Assembly (NCBI GenBank): GCA_005778355.1
Contig: SXON01000085.1
Location: forward strand, 1 to 41,151
DNA length: 41,151 nt
Source of the DNA: Pseudomonadota bacterium
Lineage (GTDB): Bacteria; Myxococcota_A; UBA796; SXON01
Direction: 5' to 3'
The position numbers and the translations under genes are program-made. Below the pieces are notes generated by a model that worked only from the letters and a program-made list of their open reading frames with translations, ran no database searches and was not told where the DNA came from. Below, piece by piece: positions 1 to 7,787 of this stretch. Within the stretch, counting starts at the first letter, position 1; each line of letters opens with the position of its first letter.

Positions 1-449
1 CCGCCGCCACCGCCGCCACCGCCGCCACCACGGAAGCCACCGCCGCCTCCGCGGCTGTAGCCGCCACCACCGCCGCCGCCGTCGTCACCCCGGTCGCCGC
101 CACCGCCACCGCCACCGCCACCTGCAGCGCCGCCGAGGAAGCGGATCACCTCGGCCACCACCTCCGTGGAGTACCGGTCTTTCCCTTCCTTGTCTTGCCA
201 CTTGCGGGTTTGCAGACGGCCCTCGATGTAGAGCTGCTTGCCCTTCTTACAGTACTGGCCCACGTTCTCGGCCGTGCGCCCCCAGGCCACGACCGAGTGC
301 CACTCGGTGCGCTCCTGCCACGTGCCATCGTCGCCCTTGAAGCGCTCCGCAGTGGCCACGCGCAGGGAGGCCACGGCGTTGCCGCTGTTGGTCTTGCGTA
401 CCTCCGGGTCTTGCCCGAGGTTTCCGATCAGAATCACCTTGTTGACCAC
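1..449 (-). CDS. ssb: Single-stranded DNA-binding protein SSB (3' end cut by window edge)
   Basis: The protein binds single-stranded DNA during replication, recombination and repair. The translation opens with [11 protein letters not shown], runs through an OB-fold with [16 protein letters not shown] and [17 protein letters not shown], and passes into a long Gly-rich linker with a few Asp, Arg, Tyr and Phe. The acidic C-terminal tip that recruits partners lies outside the window. I chose the GTG at 449 because the likely -10 box (TAGGGT, 477 to 472 on the minus strand) puts the transcript start near 465, so the in-frame GTG at 473 would not be transcribed; GGGTGG just upstream can serve as a weak ribosome site. 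The upstream 17-bp element is shared with priA and the XPB operon. SSB identity is secure; the start is well supported. Confidence 0.96.
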   Translation of the reverse strand, partial: MVNKVILIGNLGQDPEVRKTNSGNAVASLRVATAERFKGDDGTWQERTEWHSVVAWGRTAENVGQYCKKGKQLYIEGRLQTRKWQDKEGKDRYSTEVVAEVIRFLGGAAGGGGGGGGGDRGDDGGGGGGGYSRGGGGGFRGGGGGGGGG

Positions 450-471
450 GAACCACCCGTGTTGCGCGGCC

Positions 472-504
472 ACCCTATGCCATGGCCCTGCCAAAAAATG
501 GCCG
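472..504 (-). promoter_or_regulatory. Element A: 17-bp near-palindrome and -10 box upstream of ssb
   Basis: Read on the minus strand, CGGCCATTTTTTGGCAG (504 to 488) is followed by exactly 10 bases and then TAGGGT (477 to 472). The 17-mer differs from the four-copy consensus CGACCATTTTTTGGCAG at one base. TTGGCAG to TAG is 17 bases, the spacing of the PafBC-type promoter TTGTCRGTG-N8-TAGNNT. On the opposite strand no TAG follows at 10 bases, so this copy serves ssb only. Confidence 0.75.
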
Positions 505-528
505 ACTCAAAAAAAGTTGAAGCACGGT

Positions 529-534
529 TAGCTT
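529..534 (+). promoter_or_regulatory. Probable -10 box of a leaderless transcript (TAGCTT)
   Basis: TAGCTT ends six bases before the GTG at 541, so the expected transcription start falls on the first base of that codon. The same spacing is seen at 5640-5645, 20627-20622, 37880-37885 and 39614-39619. No clear -35 box is visible, although A-rich sequence lies upstream. This is inference from spacing only. Confidence 0.5.
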
Positions 535-540
535 CCGCGG

Positions 541-2391
541 GTGGCGATGAAGCGTGTATTGATTCTCGACGACGACGCGCTCACCGCCCAGGTGGTCGCC
601 GACGGCTTGCGCGAGCGCGGCTGGGACGCGCTGGTCTGCACCGCTGCCGACGAGGGCTACGCCGCCGTGGTCGGGCTCCATCCGGACGCGGTCGTGCTCG
701 ACGCCGTGCTGCCTGGCAGCGATGGTGCCGCTCTCTGCGCCGCGATCCGCCTGGCCCCCGGTCCCCGGATTCCCATCCTCCTCTACAGCGGGAGCGACTT
801 CCCGCGCGACGCCGCCACCCGCGCAGGCGCTGACGCCTTCTTCGGTAAACCCCTCCCCATTGACGAGGTGCACGCGAAGCTCTTGCAGCTGGTGCCGGAA
901 GACCCGCCACCCGCCTACGATCCCATGCTCGCCGGCTCGCTTCGACTTCCCGCAGGCGAGGTCGTGGGCGGCCAGGGCGAGGCCTCCCGGACCGAAGCGC
1001 CGGGCGACGAGGGCGAGGTCCGCCCCGGCTGGCTGCCTCCGTTGCTCCTGCGACTCCACGACCGGCGCCTCACGGGCGTGCTCGAGGTCGAGTCAGGCGA
1101 CTGGCGCTGCAAGGTGTTCTTCCAGCACGGCGCCCCCGCGTCGGCGCGCTCGAGCGACCGGGAAACCGAGCTCGGCGCCATCCTCGCCCAGCTGGGTCTC
1201 GCGAGTCGCGAGCGTCTCGACGCGAGCGCTGCTGAAGCGCGGCGGCGCGGCCGACCGCTGGGCGAGACCCTCGTGAGCACCTCCCTCCTCGACCGGGCCT
1301 CGGCAGAGCGCGCCCTGCGCGAGCAGGTCTTGCGGCGACTCGAGAGGGCCGCCGACCGCTCATCGGGACAGTGGCGAGTGTCGCCGGCGGAACCGGTGGG
1401 GCTCGCTGGCTACGAGGTTCCTGCGGCGGTGGCCTTCTGGCGCGTGGGGGGCGAGGCCGAAGTCCTTGTTGATGCCGACGAGTCGCGTCGCTACGTGCGA
1501 TTGGGCCTCGGGAGCTGGGCCTGGCCGCTCGTCGATCCGAGCGGCAACCTGGCTGCGGGTCGCGCCGCGCTACTCGGCGGCGCGACCCTGGGCGAGGCGC
1601 TGAATGCCGGGGGCGAAGCCCTCTCGCGCCTGGTCGCAATCCTGCGCCGCTTTGGCCTGCTGTCGCTCTCCAACGACCCGCCGTCCGTCGCGCCCCGCGA
1701 CGGGGGACTCTCCCTCGCCGAGTTCTCCGCCCTGGAAGAGCGCATCGCCGCGCAGGACCTTCTGCTCGGCGACGCCGACCACTACACGGTCCTCGGCCTC
1801 GCCCCCAACGCGCTCGATCTAGAGGTATCGGCGGCGGTGCTCACTGCGGTCGCGACGATTCATCCGGACACCCTGCCACCCGGAGTCTCCGCCGCCACCC
1901 GGGAGCGCGCCCAGCGACGTTTCGCTGCCGTGGCGGAGGCCGGCCGGGTGCTCGGCGACCCTGCCCGGCGGGCCATCTACGACGCGGAGCTCAACCGCCG
2001 CGAACGTCGCGAACTATACAGGATTGGCGCCGAAAATAACGCGGTACTTCTGGCAGAGCGTGCGCGCGAGGCCTTCGGCCGGGGCGAGCACGTGAGCGCC
2101 GCCGCGCTCTTCCGCGCCGCGCTGCGCCTCGAGGGCGACGACGCCGACATCCTCGCGATGTTGGGACGTGCACGACACCTCGCTTGCCCGGGCGACAGCA
2201 GCGCCGGCCTCGGAGAGTTGCGACGTGCCGTTGCCCTCGAACCCGAGGCCGACGAGGCCCTTTTCTGGCTGGCGAGTGTCTGCATCGAGCTCGGCGAGGC
2301 CGACGAGGCCCGCGTGCTCCTTCGCCGGGCCCTTGCCCGGAATCACGAGTTCGAACCGGCGCGAGAGGCGCTCAGGAGCCTCTCCACATGA
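541..2391 (+). CDS. Response regulator fused to DUF4388, DnaJ and TPR domains
   Basis: A soluble 616-residue signalling protein. Residues 1-120 are a receiver domain: acidic pocket D10-D12, phosphoacceptor D54 in VVLDAVLPG, S83 and K103 in FGKPL. Residues about 160-280 look like DUF4388, a domain common in myxobacterial signalling proteins. A J-domain follows from about residue 410, with the Hsp70-activating HPD tripeptide near 441. TPR-like helices fill residues 490-616. The likely role is phosphorylation-controlled recruitment of DnaK or partner proteins. The GTG at 541 is preferred over ATG at 547 because TAGCTT lies at leaderless-promoter distance. It overlaps the next DnaJ gene by ATGA, so the two are probably co-translated. 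The sensor kinase is not in the window. Confidence 0.88.
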   Translation: MAMKRVLILDDDALTAQVVADGLRERGWDALVCTAADEGYAAVVGLHPDAVVLDAVLPGSDGAALCAAIRLAPGPRIPILLYSGSDFPRDAATRAGADAFFGKPLPIDEVHAKLLQLVPEDPPPAYDPMLAGSLRLPAGEVVGGQGEASRTEAPGDEGEVRPGWLPPLLLRLHDRRLTGVLEVESGDWRCKVFFQHGAPASARSSDRETELGAILAQLGLASRERLDASAAEARRRGRPLGETLVSTSLLDRASAERALREQVLRRLERAADRSSGQWRVSPAEPVGLAGYEVPAAVAFWRVGGEAEVLVDADESRRYVRLGLGSWAWPLVDPSGNLAAGRAALLGGATLGEALNAGGEALSRLVAILRRFGLLSLSNDPPSVAPRDGGLSLAEFSALEERIAAQDLLLGDADHYTVLGLAPNALDLEVSAAVLTAVATIHPDTLPPGVSAATRERAQRRFAAVAEAGRVLGDPARRAIYDAELNRRERRELYRIGAENNAVLLAERAREAFGRGEHVSAAALFRAALRLEGDDADILAMLGRARHLACPGDSSAGLGELRRAVALEPEADEALFWLASVCIELGEADEARVLLRRALARNHEFEPAREALRSLST

Positions 2392-3818
2392 ACCCATTGG
2401 CCGCCACGCTCGCGGAGCACCTGCTGGCCGGTACCACCGGCGCGCTGGACTGGACCGACGGCAAGCGCCGCCGTCTCATCTTCATCGAGATCGGCGCAAT
2501 CACCCTGGTGCAGTCCAACCTGAAGTCGGAGTCGGTCGACCGCGCCCGCGAGCGCAACCCCGAGCTCGACGACGCAGCCGCCCTGGCCACCGCCTGCCGG
2601 GCCCGCATGGCCGGCATCTTCAAGGAAACAACCGGGGAGTCGAAGTGGATCGAGGGTCAGGTGGCGCCCCGCCGCGAGCCGGTCGACTTTGCCGATGGCC
2701 TGTACATGACCGGCCTCCCCCGTCCACCCGTCACGAGCTACCCACGGTCGCAAGCCCCGGCCTGCAACTGGCTCGCTCGGCAGGCGATTGCCCCGGAGCT
2801 ATCCGCTTACCTCCTGGATCTCGACGGCACGCGCACGCTCGACGAGGTGCTGGAGTTCGCCCCCGGCGGCCCCGAGGCCGCGGAGCGCTGGATTCGGATC
2901 GGCTTCGCCCTCGAGGCGCTCACCGACGCCGGGATTGAAACCAGCGTGTACGAGGTGCGCACTGTCACCAAGAAGCGGGCGTGGTCGGGCGGAGTAGACG
3001 ACATCGCGGCGATGATCGCCGACGCCACCGGCGACGCCACCCCGCGTCACCTCGCCACGGCCACCGATCCAGTCGCCGCGCGCCTCGGCCCGGTCCACGC
3101 GCGGATCACCAGCGCCGCCGACCACTTCTCCGTGCTTGGCGTCAGCTGGCAAGATCCACCGGAAACGATTCGCCGCGCCTACTTTACCCTCGCCCGCGAG
3201 CTGCACCCCGACCGCTTCGTCGAAGACGCCGCCGAGGTGCAAGCCGGCGCCGCCGAGATCTTCGACCGCGCCCGCGCCGCGTGGGAGATCCTCGGCAACC
3301 AGGAGAAGCGCGAGGCCTACACCGCCAAGGTGATCCGCGGCGAGAAGACCGAGGAGGAGCAGGCGATGGACAAGGTCCGCGCCATCCTCGACGCCGAGTC
3401 CGACTTCAAGCGCGCGATCGCCGACTTCTACGCCGGTCGGCTCGCGGCGGCGCACGACACCTTCGTCCGCTGCGCGGAGCGCGTGCCCGAGGAACACGAG
3501 TTCGCCGCCTATGCCGGCTACACGACCTTCAAGATGTACCTGGGCAAAGACGCCGAGAAGGCGGAGGGCGGAGCCAAGCGCCTCTTCGACGCGGTCCAGG
3601 CTTCCGAGCGGCTCGACGCCGGCTGGGTCCTCATCGGCCTCGTTCACCGGGCAAAGAGCAACGACAAGGCCGCGCGCGACGCCTTCGTGGCCGCGTTGAA
3701 GATCAAGCCCTCCAATCCTGATGCCATGCGGGAACTCAAGCGCATGGAGAAGGAGAAGGAAGCGAAGCAGGAAGACGACGCGAGCTTCATCTCTCGGCTG
3801 TTTGGGAAGAAGAAGTAG
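2388..3818 (+). CDS. J-domain/TPR protein
   Basis: A 476-residue cytoplasmic protein coupled to the preceding response regulator by an ATGA overlap. The first 230 residues resemble no domain I can name and may be a DUF4388-like or winged-helix region. A J-domain spans about 244-320 (HFSVLGVSW to NQEKREAY) with HPD near 272. TPR-like helices follow (AAYAGYTTFKMYLGKD, GWVLIGLVHRAKSNDKAARDAF), and the tail is very basic (RLFGKKK). The shared J-TPR layout with its neighbour points to two related co-chaperone adaptors, perhaps acting on the same Hsp70 or scaffold. Domain calls are firm; the biological role is unknown. Confidence 0.87.
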   Translation: MNPLAATLAEHLLAGTTGALDWTDGKRRRLIFIEIGAITLVQSNLKSESVDRARERNPELDDAAALATACRARMAGIFKETTGESKWIEGQVAPRREPVDFADGLYMTGLPRPPVTSYPRSQAPACNWLARQAIAPELSAYLLDLDGTRTLDEVLEFAPGGPEAAERWIRIGFALEALTDAGIETSVYEVRTVTKKRAWSGGVDDIAAMIADATGDATPRHLATATDPVAARLGPVHARITSAADHFSVLGVSWQDPPETIRRAYFTLARELHPDRFVEDAAEVQAGAAEIFDRARAAWEILGNQEKREAYTAKVIRGEKTEEEQAMDKVRAILDAESDFKRAIADFYAGRLAAAHDTFVRCAERVPEEHEFAAYAGYTTFKMYLGKDAEKAEGGAKRLFDAVQASERLDAGWVLIGLVHRAKSNDKAARDAFVAALKIKPSNPDAMRELKRMEKEKEAKQEDDASFISRLFGKKK

Positions 3819-3824
3819 CGCGGA

Positions 3825-5060
3825 TCACCCCCAGATCGGCGCGTTGCTCCGCAGGTCGATCCCGTGCCGAGCCAGGACACCATCACACTCGTCGATCACC
3901 TGGCGCACATAGCTGCGCTTCTCCGCGTAGCTGCCCGGGTAGAAGCTGCGCTTGAACCCGTGGATGACGATGTCGCGCAGCTCGCGCGGGGTGATGCGCG
4001 CGTGGCGAACCGCCAGCTCCAGCTCCCGAGTGACGGTGGTGTGCGAAACGAGGCGATTGTCCGTGCAGATCGCGACCGACATGCGCTTGTCGAGCATGCG
4101 CCGAAGCGCGTGGTCTTCCACGGACCGGATCGCCGGGTTGGTCTGCAAGTTCGAGGTGATGCACACCTCGATCGTCACGCGACGATCCGCGATGTACTCG
4201 GCCAGTCGCTCGGCGTAGGCGGCCTTGTCGGCGATCTTCGGGTCGAGGATGCGGTCGGGGGCGAAGAGCAGGTAGCCGTGGCCGATGCGATCGGCGTGCA
4301 ACGCGGTGATCGCCTGGAAGATCGACTCGGCGCCGTAGGCCTCGCCCGCGTGGACCGTCTTGTGCAGGAAGTTGGCGTGCGCGTAGGCGTAGGCCTCCTG
4401 GTGGTCGAGCGCCGGGTAGCCGTCTTCCTGGCCGGCGAGGTCGAAGCCCACCACCGGGATGCCCTCCTCGTCGCGCGCCCACACGGCCTCCCGGGCGAGC
4501 TCCAGCGAGGCCAGCCCGGCCAGCCGACGACGCGGGAGCTTCGAGAGCGCCTGCAACAACAAGCGATAGTAGGTCGAGAAATACTCGTTGAACATGCGCA
4601 GCGCGCAGACGATGATGCCGTAGCGGAACGGGGGTGTACCGGGCGACCGCGCGGCGTTGATCTCGGCCATCGCCCGAGCCAGCCCGGCGTTCACGGCGCG
4701 GAGCACGCCTCGGCCGTCGAGCCCGTCGTGCTGGTGCAGCTGAGGCGCGAAGCGAACCTCCACGTAGCGAACGTTCTCCGCCCAGTTATCGAGGGCGAAC
4801 TCGTAGGCGACTCGCTCCAGTCCCTCGGCGTCTTGCATCACCGCGCAGGTCCAGGCAAAACCAGCCAGGTACTCCGGCAGGTCGGCGTAGTGCGACTTGA
4901 ACACCGTTTCCCGCAGGCCCTCGGGCGTGGTGGAGGGGAGCTTCACGCCTCTCTCGCGGGCAAGGTCGATCAGGCTCTCGAGGCGCAGCGAGCCATCGAG
5001 GTGAACGTGAAGGTCGGTCTTCGGAAGTGCCGCGAGAAGCGCGGGGATGTCGGGCGTCAT
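3825..5060 (-). CDS. add: Adenosine deaminase family protein
   Basis: Predicted to deaminate adenosine (or a related purine) to inosine in purine salvage. About 411 residues. Zinc ligands are visible in KTDLHVHLDGS near the N-terminus, HAGE near residue 236 and the ADRIGHG motif that follows. The last metal motif reads ICTDNR near residue 335, where classic enzymes have STDDP: the zinc-binding Asp is kept but the next Asp, which contacts the purine ring, is Asn. This may shift substrate preference or simply mark a subfamily. I chose the ATG at 5060 (MTPDIPALLAALPKTDLH); an ATG at 5120 would add 20 residues without family similarity and overlap the start of the divergent gene by two bases. The gene ends six bases from the 3' end of the DnaJ gene. 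Confidence 0.9.
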   Translation of the reverse strand: MTPDIPALLAALPKTDLHVHLDGSLRLESLIDLARERGVKLPSTTPEGLRETVFKSHYADLPEYLAGFAWTCAVMQDAEGLERVAYEFALDNWAENVRYVEVRFAPQLHQHDGLDGRGVLRAVNAGLARAMAEINAARSPGTPPFRYGIIVCALRMFNEYFSTYYRLLLQALSKLPRRRLAGLASLELAREAVWARDEEGIPVVGFDLAGQEDGYPALDHQEAYAYAHANFLHKTVHAGEAYGAESIFQAITALHADRIGHGYLLFAPDRILDPKIADKAAYAERLAEYIADRRVTIEVCITSNLQTNPAIRSVEDHALRRMLDKRMSVAICTDNRLVSHTTVTRELELAVRHARITPRELRDIVIHGFKRSFYPGSYAEKRSYVRQVIDECDGVLARHGIDLRSNAPIWG

Positions 5061-5118
5061 TCCGCCGCTTATCCAGGCATCGAAGGACGGCCCCAGGCCG
5101 CGCGTATAGAGAGGTGCC

Positions 5119-5628
5119 ATGAAGACACTTCAAACCATCCTCGCCGCCCTCGTCCTGGCCGCCCCGCTCGTTGCCGAGGCGCGCCCCCATCGCCATCGCC
5201 CGGCTCATCGCGCCGGACCGCGCGTGCACATCAGCATCAGCCCCTGGGCTGCCGCCTATGCGCCCGCCGCGCGCCCCGGCTGGGTGTGGGTGGCTGGCTA
5301 CTACGCCGGTCCCCGCTGGTTCCCTGGCTACTGGCGCCCGGCCGTGGCTCGAGTAGGCTGGCTCTGGGTGCCGGGCTACTGGGCCGGCACCATCTACATC
5401 GACGGCTACTGGCGCGAGGAGCGTCGTGACGGACAGGTGTGGGTCGACGGCTACTACGACGACAAGGACGAGTGGGTGCCCGGCTACTGGGCCCCGGCGG
5501 GCAGCGAAGACGCAGCGCATGACCGTCGGGTCGAGCAGGGCGTCGAGGAGCCGAGCGGCGAGGTGACGGTACCCGACGCGCCGCCGCCTGAGCCGCCGTC
5601 CAGTACCGTCCACCACGACTACGACTAG
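5119..5628 (+). CDS. Secreted GYW-repeat protein
   Basis: A 169-residue exported protein. Residues 1-21 form a signal peptide (hydrophobic stretch ending AEA before RPHRHRP). The mature part repeats short aromatic motifs: GYYAGP, PGYWRPA, PGYWAG, DGYWRE, DGYYDD and PGYWAPA, similar to the YXWGXW-type repeats of small periplasmic or surface proteins. The C-terminal 40 residues are acidic and Pro-rich (PDAPPPEPPSS). GAGAGGTG lies six to eight bases before the ATG and serves as ribosome site. Function is not known. It ends 23 bases before two radical SAM genes on the same strand, which makes it a speculative candidate substrate, although those genes seem to have their own promoter. Confidence 0.8.
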   Translation: MKTLQTILAALVLAAPLVAEARPHRHRPAHRAGPRVHISISPWAAAYAPAARPGWVWVAGYYAGPRWFPGYWRPAVARVGWLWVPGYWAGTIYIDGYWREERRDGQVWVDGYYDDKDEWVPGYWAPAGSEDAAHDRRVEQGVEEPSGEVTVPDAPPPEPPSSTVHHDYD

Positions 5629-5639
5629 CGTAGCTGCGC

Positions 5640-5645
5640 TACGAT
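5640..5645 (+). promoter_or_regulatory. Probable -10 box of a leaderless transcript (TACGAT)
   Basis: TACGAT ends six bases before the GTG at 5652, putting the expected transcription start on the start codon itself. An overlapping small inverted repeat, CGTAGCtgCGCTACG (5629-5643), surrounds it and might be an operator or a short stem after the preceding stop codon. Confidence 0.5.
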
Positions 5646-5651
5646 CTGCGG

Positions 5652-6710
5652 GTGACGCGCCCCTTCGCGCTCCCCGGCAGCTACCTCGTCCTGGAGACGA
5701 CGAACCAGTGCAGTCTCGCCTGCGTGCACTGCACCGTCGCCGAGGGCGCGGCGCACCCGCACCACGCCCGCGTGGGCTTCCTCCCCCTCGCCACCGCCGA
5801 GGCGCTCTTCGACGATCTCGTCGCCACCGGCGCGCGCTTCGACACGCTCGTGCCCTTCTGGCTGGGCGAACCCCTGATCCACCCGGACTTCGGCGCGATC
5901 TACCGGGCGAGTCTCCGCGCCGCCGCGCTCGGCGCCTTCGCGCGAGTGGAACTCCACACCAACGCCACGCACCTCGGTCGCGAACGGGTGCGCACGGCGC
6001 TGAACGCCTCTCCCGTGCCGCAGTCTTGGCACTTCTCGCTGGACGCAGCAAGTCGCGACACCTATGGCACGATCAAGGGCCGCGACAGCTTTGAATCCGT
6101 CGAGGCCAACGTCCTTGCTTTCCTCGACGAGAAGGCACGGTCGGGCGCCCCGTGGCCGCGGCCGGTCTTCCAGATGATCCTGGCGGGCAACAACGCCGAC
6201 GAGGCCGAGTCCTTCCGCGAGCGGTGGACGGCTGCCTGTCGCGACCGAAGCCTCCCGGTGCGAGTGGCCGCCCAGCGCGTGCCCTCCGGCGATGACGCCA
6301 TCGTGTTCTTCCGCCAGCTCGACGCGCCCACGCCGGAAACGCAGGCAGACGCGAACCAGGCCTACCGCGCCGCCGTGTCGCGACTAGGGCTTGCCCTGCC
6401 CCTCGCGGAACGCACGCCGAGCACCGTCGACCGGGGGCCTGGCATTTGCGCATGTTTCTGGAAGTCACCCGTGGTGAGCTGGGAGGGCAACGTCACCACC
6501 TGCACGCGCGACAACCGCCTCCAGAACGTGCTCGGCAACGTTCACCAGCGCCCCTTCAGCGAGATCTGGTTCGGCGACGGGATGCGGGATCATCGGCGCC
6601 ACGTCGCGACCGGCAACTACGCCGGGCTCCCAGCCTGCCACGGCTGCTACATCCCGCGATCCGCGAACTACACCGACATCACGGCGTCGGAGATCGGGGT
6701 GGCCTCGTGA
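5652..6710 (+). CDS. Radical SAM/SPASM domain protein
   Basis: A 352-residue enzyme expected to cleave S-adenosylmethionine at a [4Fe-4S] cluster bound by C-x3-C-x2-C in NQCSLACVHC near residue 20. The TIM-barrel core includes LGEPLIHPDF in place of the usual GGEP motif and the strand HFSLDAASRDTYGTIKG. The C-terminus carries a SPASM-like region for auxiliary clusters: CACFWKSP, TTCTRDN and PACHGCYIP. SPASM enzymes modify peptides or proteins or act in cofactor synthesis; the substrate here is unknown. It begins with GTG at leaderless distance from TACGAT and shares one base with the next radical SAM gene (TGATG), so the two enzymes are very likely made together. Confidence 0.88.
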   Translation: MTRPFALPGSYLVLETTNQCSLACVHCTVAEGAAHPHHARVGFLPLATAEALFDDLVATGARFDTLVPFWLGEPLIHPDFGAIYRASLRAAALGAFARVELHTNATHLGRERVRTALNASPVPQSWHFSLDAASRDTYGTIKGRDSFESVEANVLAFLDEKARSGAPWPRPVFQMILAGNNADEAESFRERWTAACRDRSLPVRVAAQRVPSGDDAIVFFRQLDAPTPETQADANQAYRAAVSRLGLALPLAERTPSTVDRGPGICACFWKSPVVSWEGNVTTCTRDNRLQNVLGNVHQRPFSEIWFGDGMRDHRRHVATGNYAGLPACHGCYIPRSANYTDITASEIGVAS

Positions 6711-7735
6711 TGAACGGGCTCGCGCGGGTGCTCGCCGGCAACGCGGGCACGCGTGTGATGTCGCGACTGCGACTCCGGGCCGCCGCCGAGGCCCCGCGGC
6801 AGGTGCACCTGTCGGTCACCGACCGCTGCTTCCTGCCCTGCGCCCACTGCGACATCTACAAGAACGAGGCCGAGGATCTCCCCGAGGCCACCTGGGCGAG
6901 GGTGATCGACGAGCTGGCGGCATGGACGGGCCCGGCGGCGATGAACTTCGTCGGCGGGGAACCCTTGCTCCGCAAGGACCTCGAGCGCCTGATGGCCCGT
7001 GCCGTGAAGCTTGGCTTCACGGTCACCTTCAACACCAACGGCTGGCTCTTGACCGACGCGCGCGCCGAGGCGCTTCGCGACGCCGGCGTGAGCGTGGCCT
7101 ACCTCTCCCTCGACGGCTTCAAGGAGAGCACCGTCGACCACAGCCGGGGACGAGCAGGTAGCCACCGCAAGGTGATGGAGGCCTGCGATCGGCTCGACCG
7201 CGTGGGCTCCCCGCGCGTGATCATCGCCAGCATCCTGCACGCCGGCAACGCGACGGAGCTGCCCGACCTGCTCGGCTGGGTGAAGTCGCGCGGCTACGAG
7301 CTGGTGGTGCAGCCGCTCTACCAGAACTTTGGGAACAACGCGCATGACCCCGCGTGGTTCCGTCACTCGGCGATGTGGCCTCGCGAGGCCCAGCTGCCGG
7401 CCATCGACGCGGCCCTCGACGCGCTCGTCGACGAGCGCCGCAGCTGGGGCAAGGTCTGCAACTCCGCAGAACAACTAGAGGCCTTCAAGCGACATTTTCG
7501 TAATCCAAGCGTGGATAACGGGCAGGTGTGCAAGGCTGGCCACAGCGACCTCGCCTTCGACCCCGCCGGCAACGTGCGCCTCTGCTACTTCCTCGAACCC
7601 GTGGGCCACGTCGACGACGGGCGCTCGCTCGCCGCCATCTGGAACGCGGCGGAGACGATGCGGCGGCGGCACGAGGTGCACCGGTGTACCCGGTCGTGCA
7701 ACCTGCTTAATTGTAACTTTGAGGGGGGGAGCTAG
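6710..7735 (+). CDS. Second radical SAM/SPASM domain protein
   Basis: A 341-residue radical SAM enzyme translationally coupled to the one before it. The cluster motif is C-x3-C-x2-C in TDRCFLPCAHCDIY, followed by FVGGEPLLRKDLE (SAM-binding GGEP), FNTNGWLL and VAYLSLDGFKESTVDHSRG. The C-terminal SPASM-like part contains VCKAGHSDLAFDPAGNVRLCYF and a Cys-rich end, HRCTRSCNLLNCNF, able to hold an auxiliary Fe-S cluster. I start at the ATG at 6710 because it overlaps the preceding stop and precedes all conserved sequence; the open frame extends further upstream without homology. Two tandem SPASM enzymes suggest successive steps on one peptide or small molecule. No short precursor peptide gene was seen between or just after them. 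Confidence 0.88.
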   Translation: MNGLARVLAGNAGTRVMSRLRLRAAAEAPRQVHLSVTDRCFLPCAHCDIYKNEAEDLPEATWARVIDELAAWTGPAAMNFVGGEPLLRKDLERLMARAVKLGFTVTFNTNGWLLTDARAEALRDAGVSVAYLSLDGFKESTVDHSRGRAGSHRKVMEACDRLDRVGSPRVIIASILHAGNATELPDLLGWVKSRGYELVVQPLYQNFGNNAHDPAWFRHSAMWPREAQLPAIDAALDALVDERRSWGKVCNSAEQLEAFKRHFRNPSVDNGQVCKAGHSDLAFDPAGNVRLCYFLEPVGHVDDGRSLAAIWNAAETMRRRHEVHRCTRSCNLLNCNFEGGS

Positions 7736-7787
7736 CGAGCGGCGGACACCACCGTCCACCCCCTGATCGCGGTACGCTACCCCCGCC

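Noticed and set aside
1..120. Short CCGCCACC-type tandem repeats at the left edge
   Set aside because: They are glycine codons of the ssb tail read on the other strand, not a CRISPR array or a satellite.
472..504. Sigma-54 promoter (TGGCAC-N5-TTGC) as explanation for TTGGCAG
   Set aside because: Only the ssb copy has a vague TGGCA at the second position; priA and M14 copies do not, whereas the N10-TAG spacing is kept in all three.
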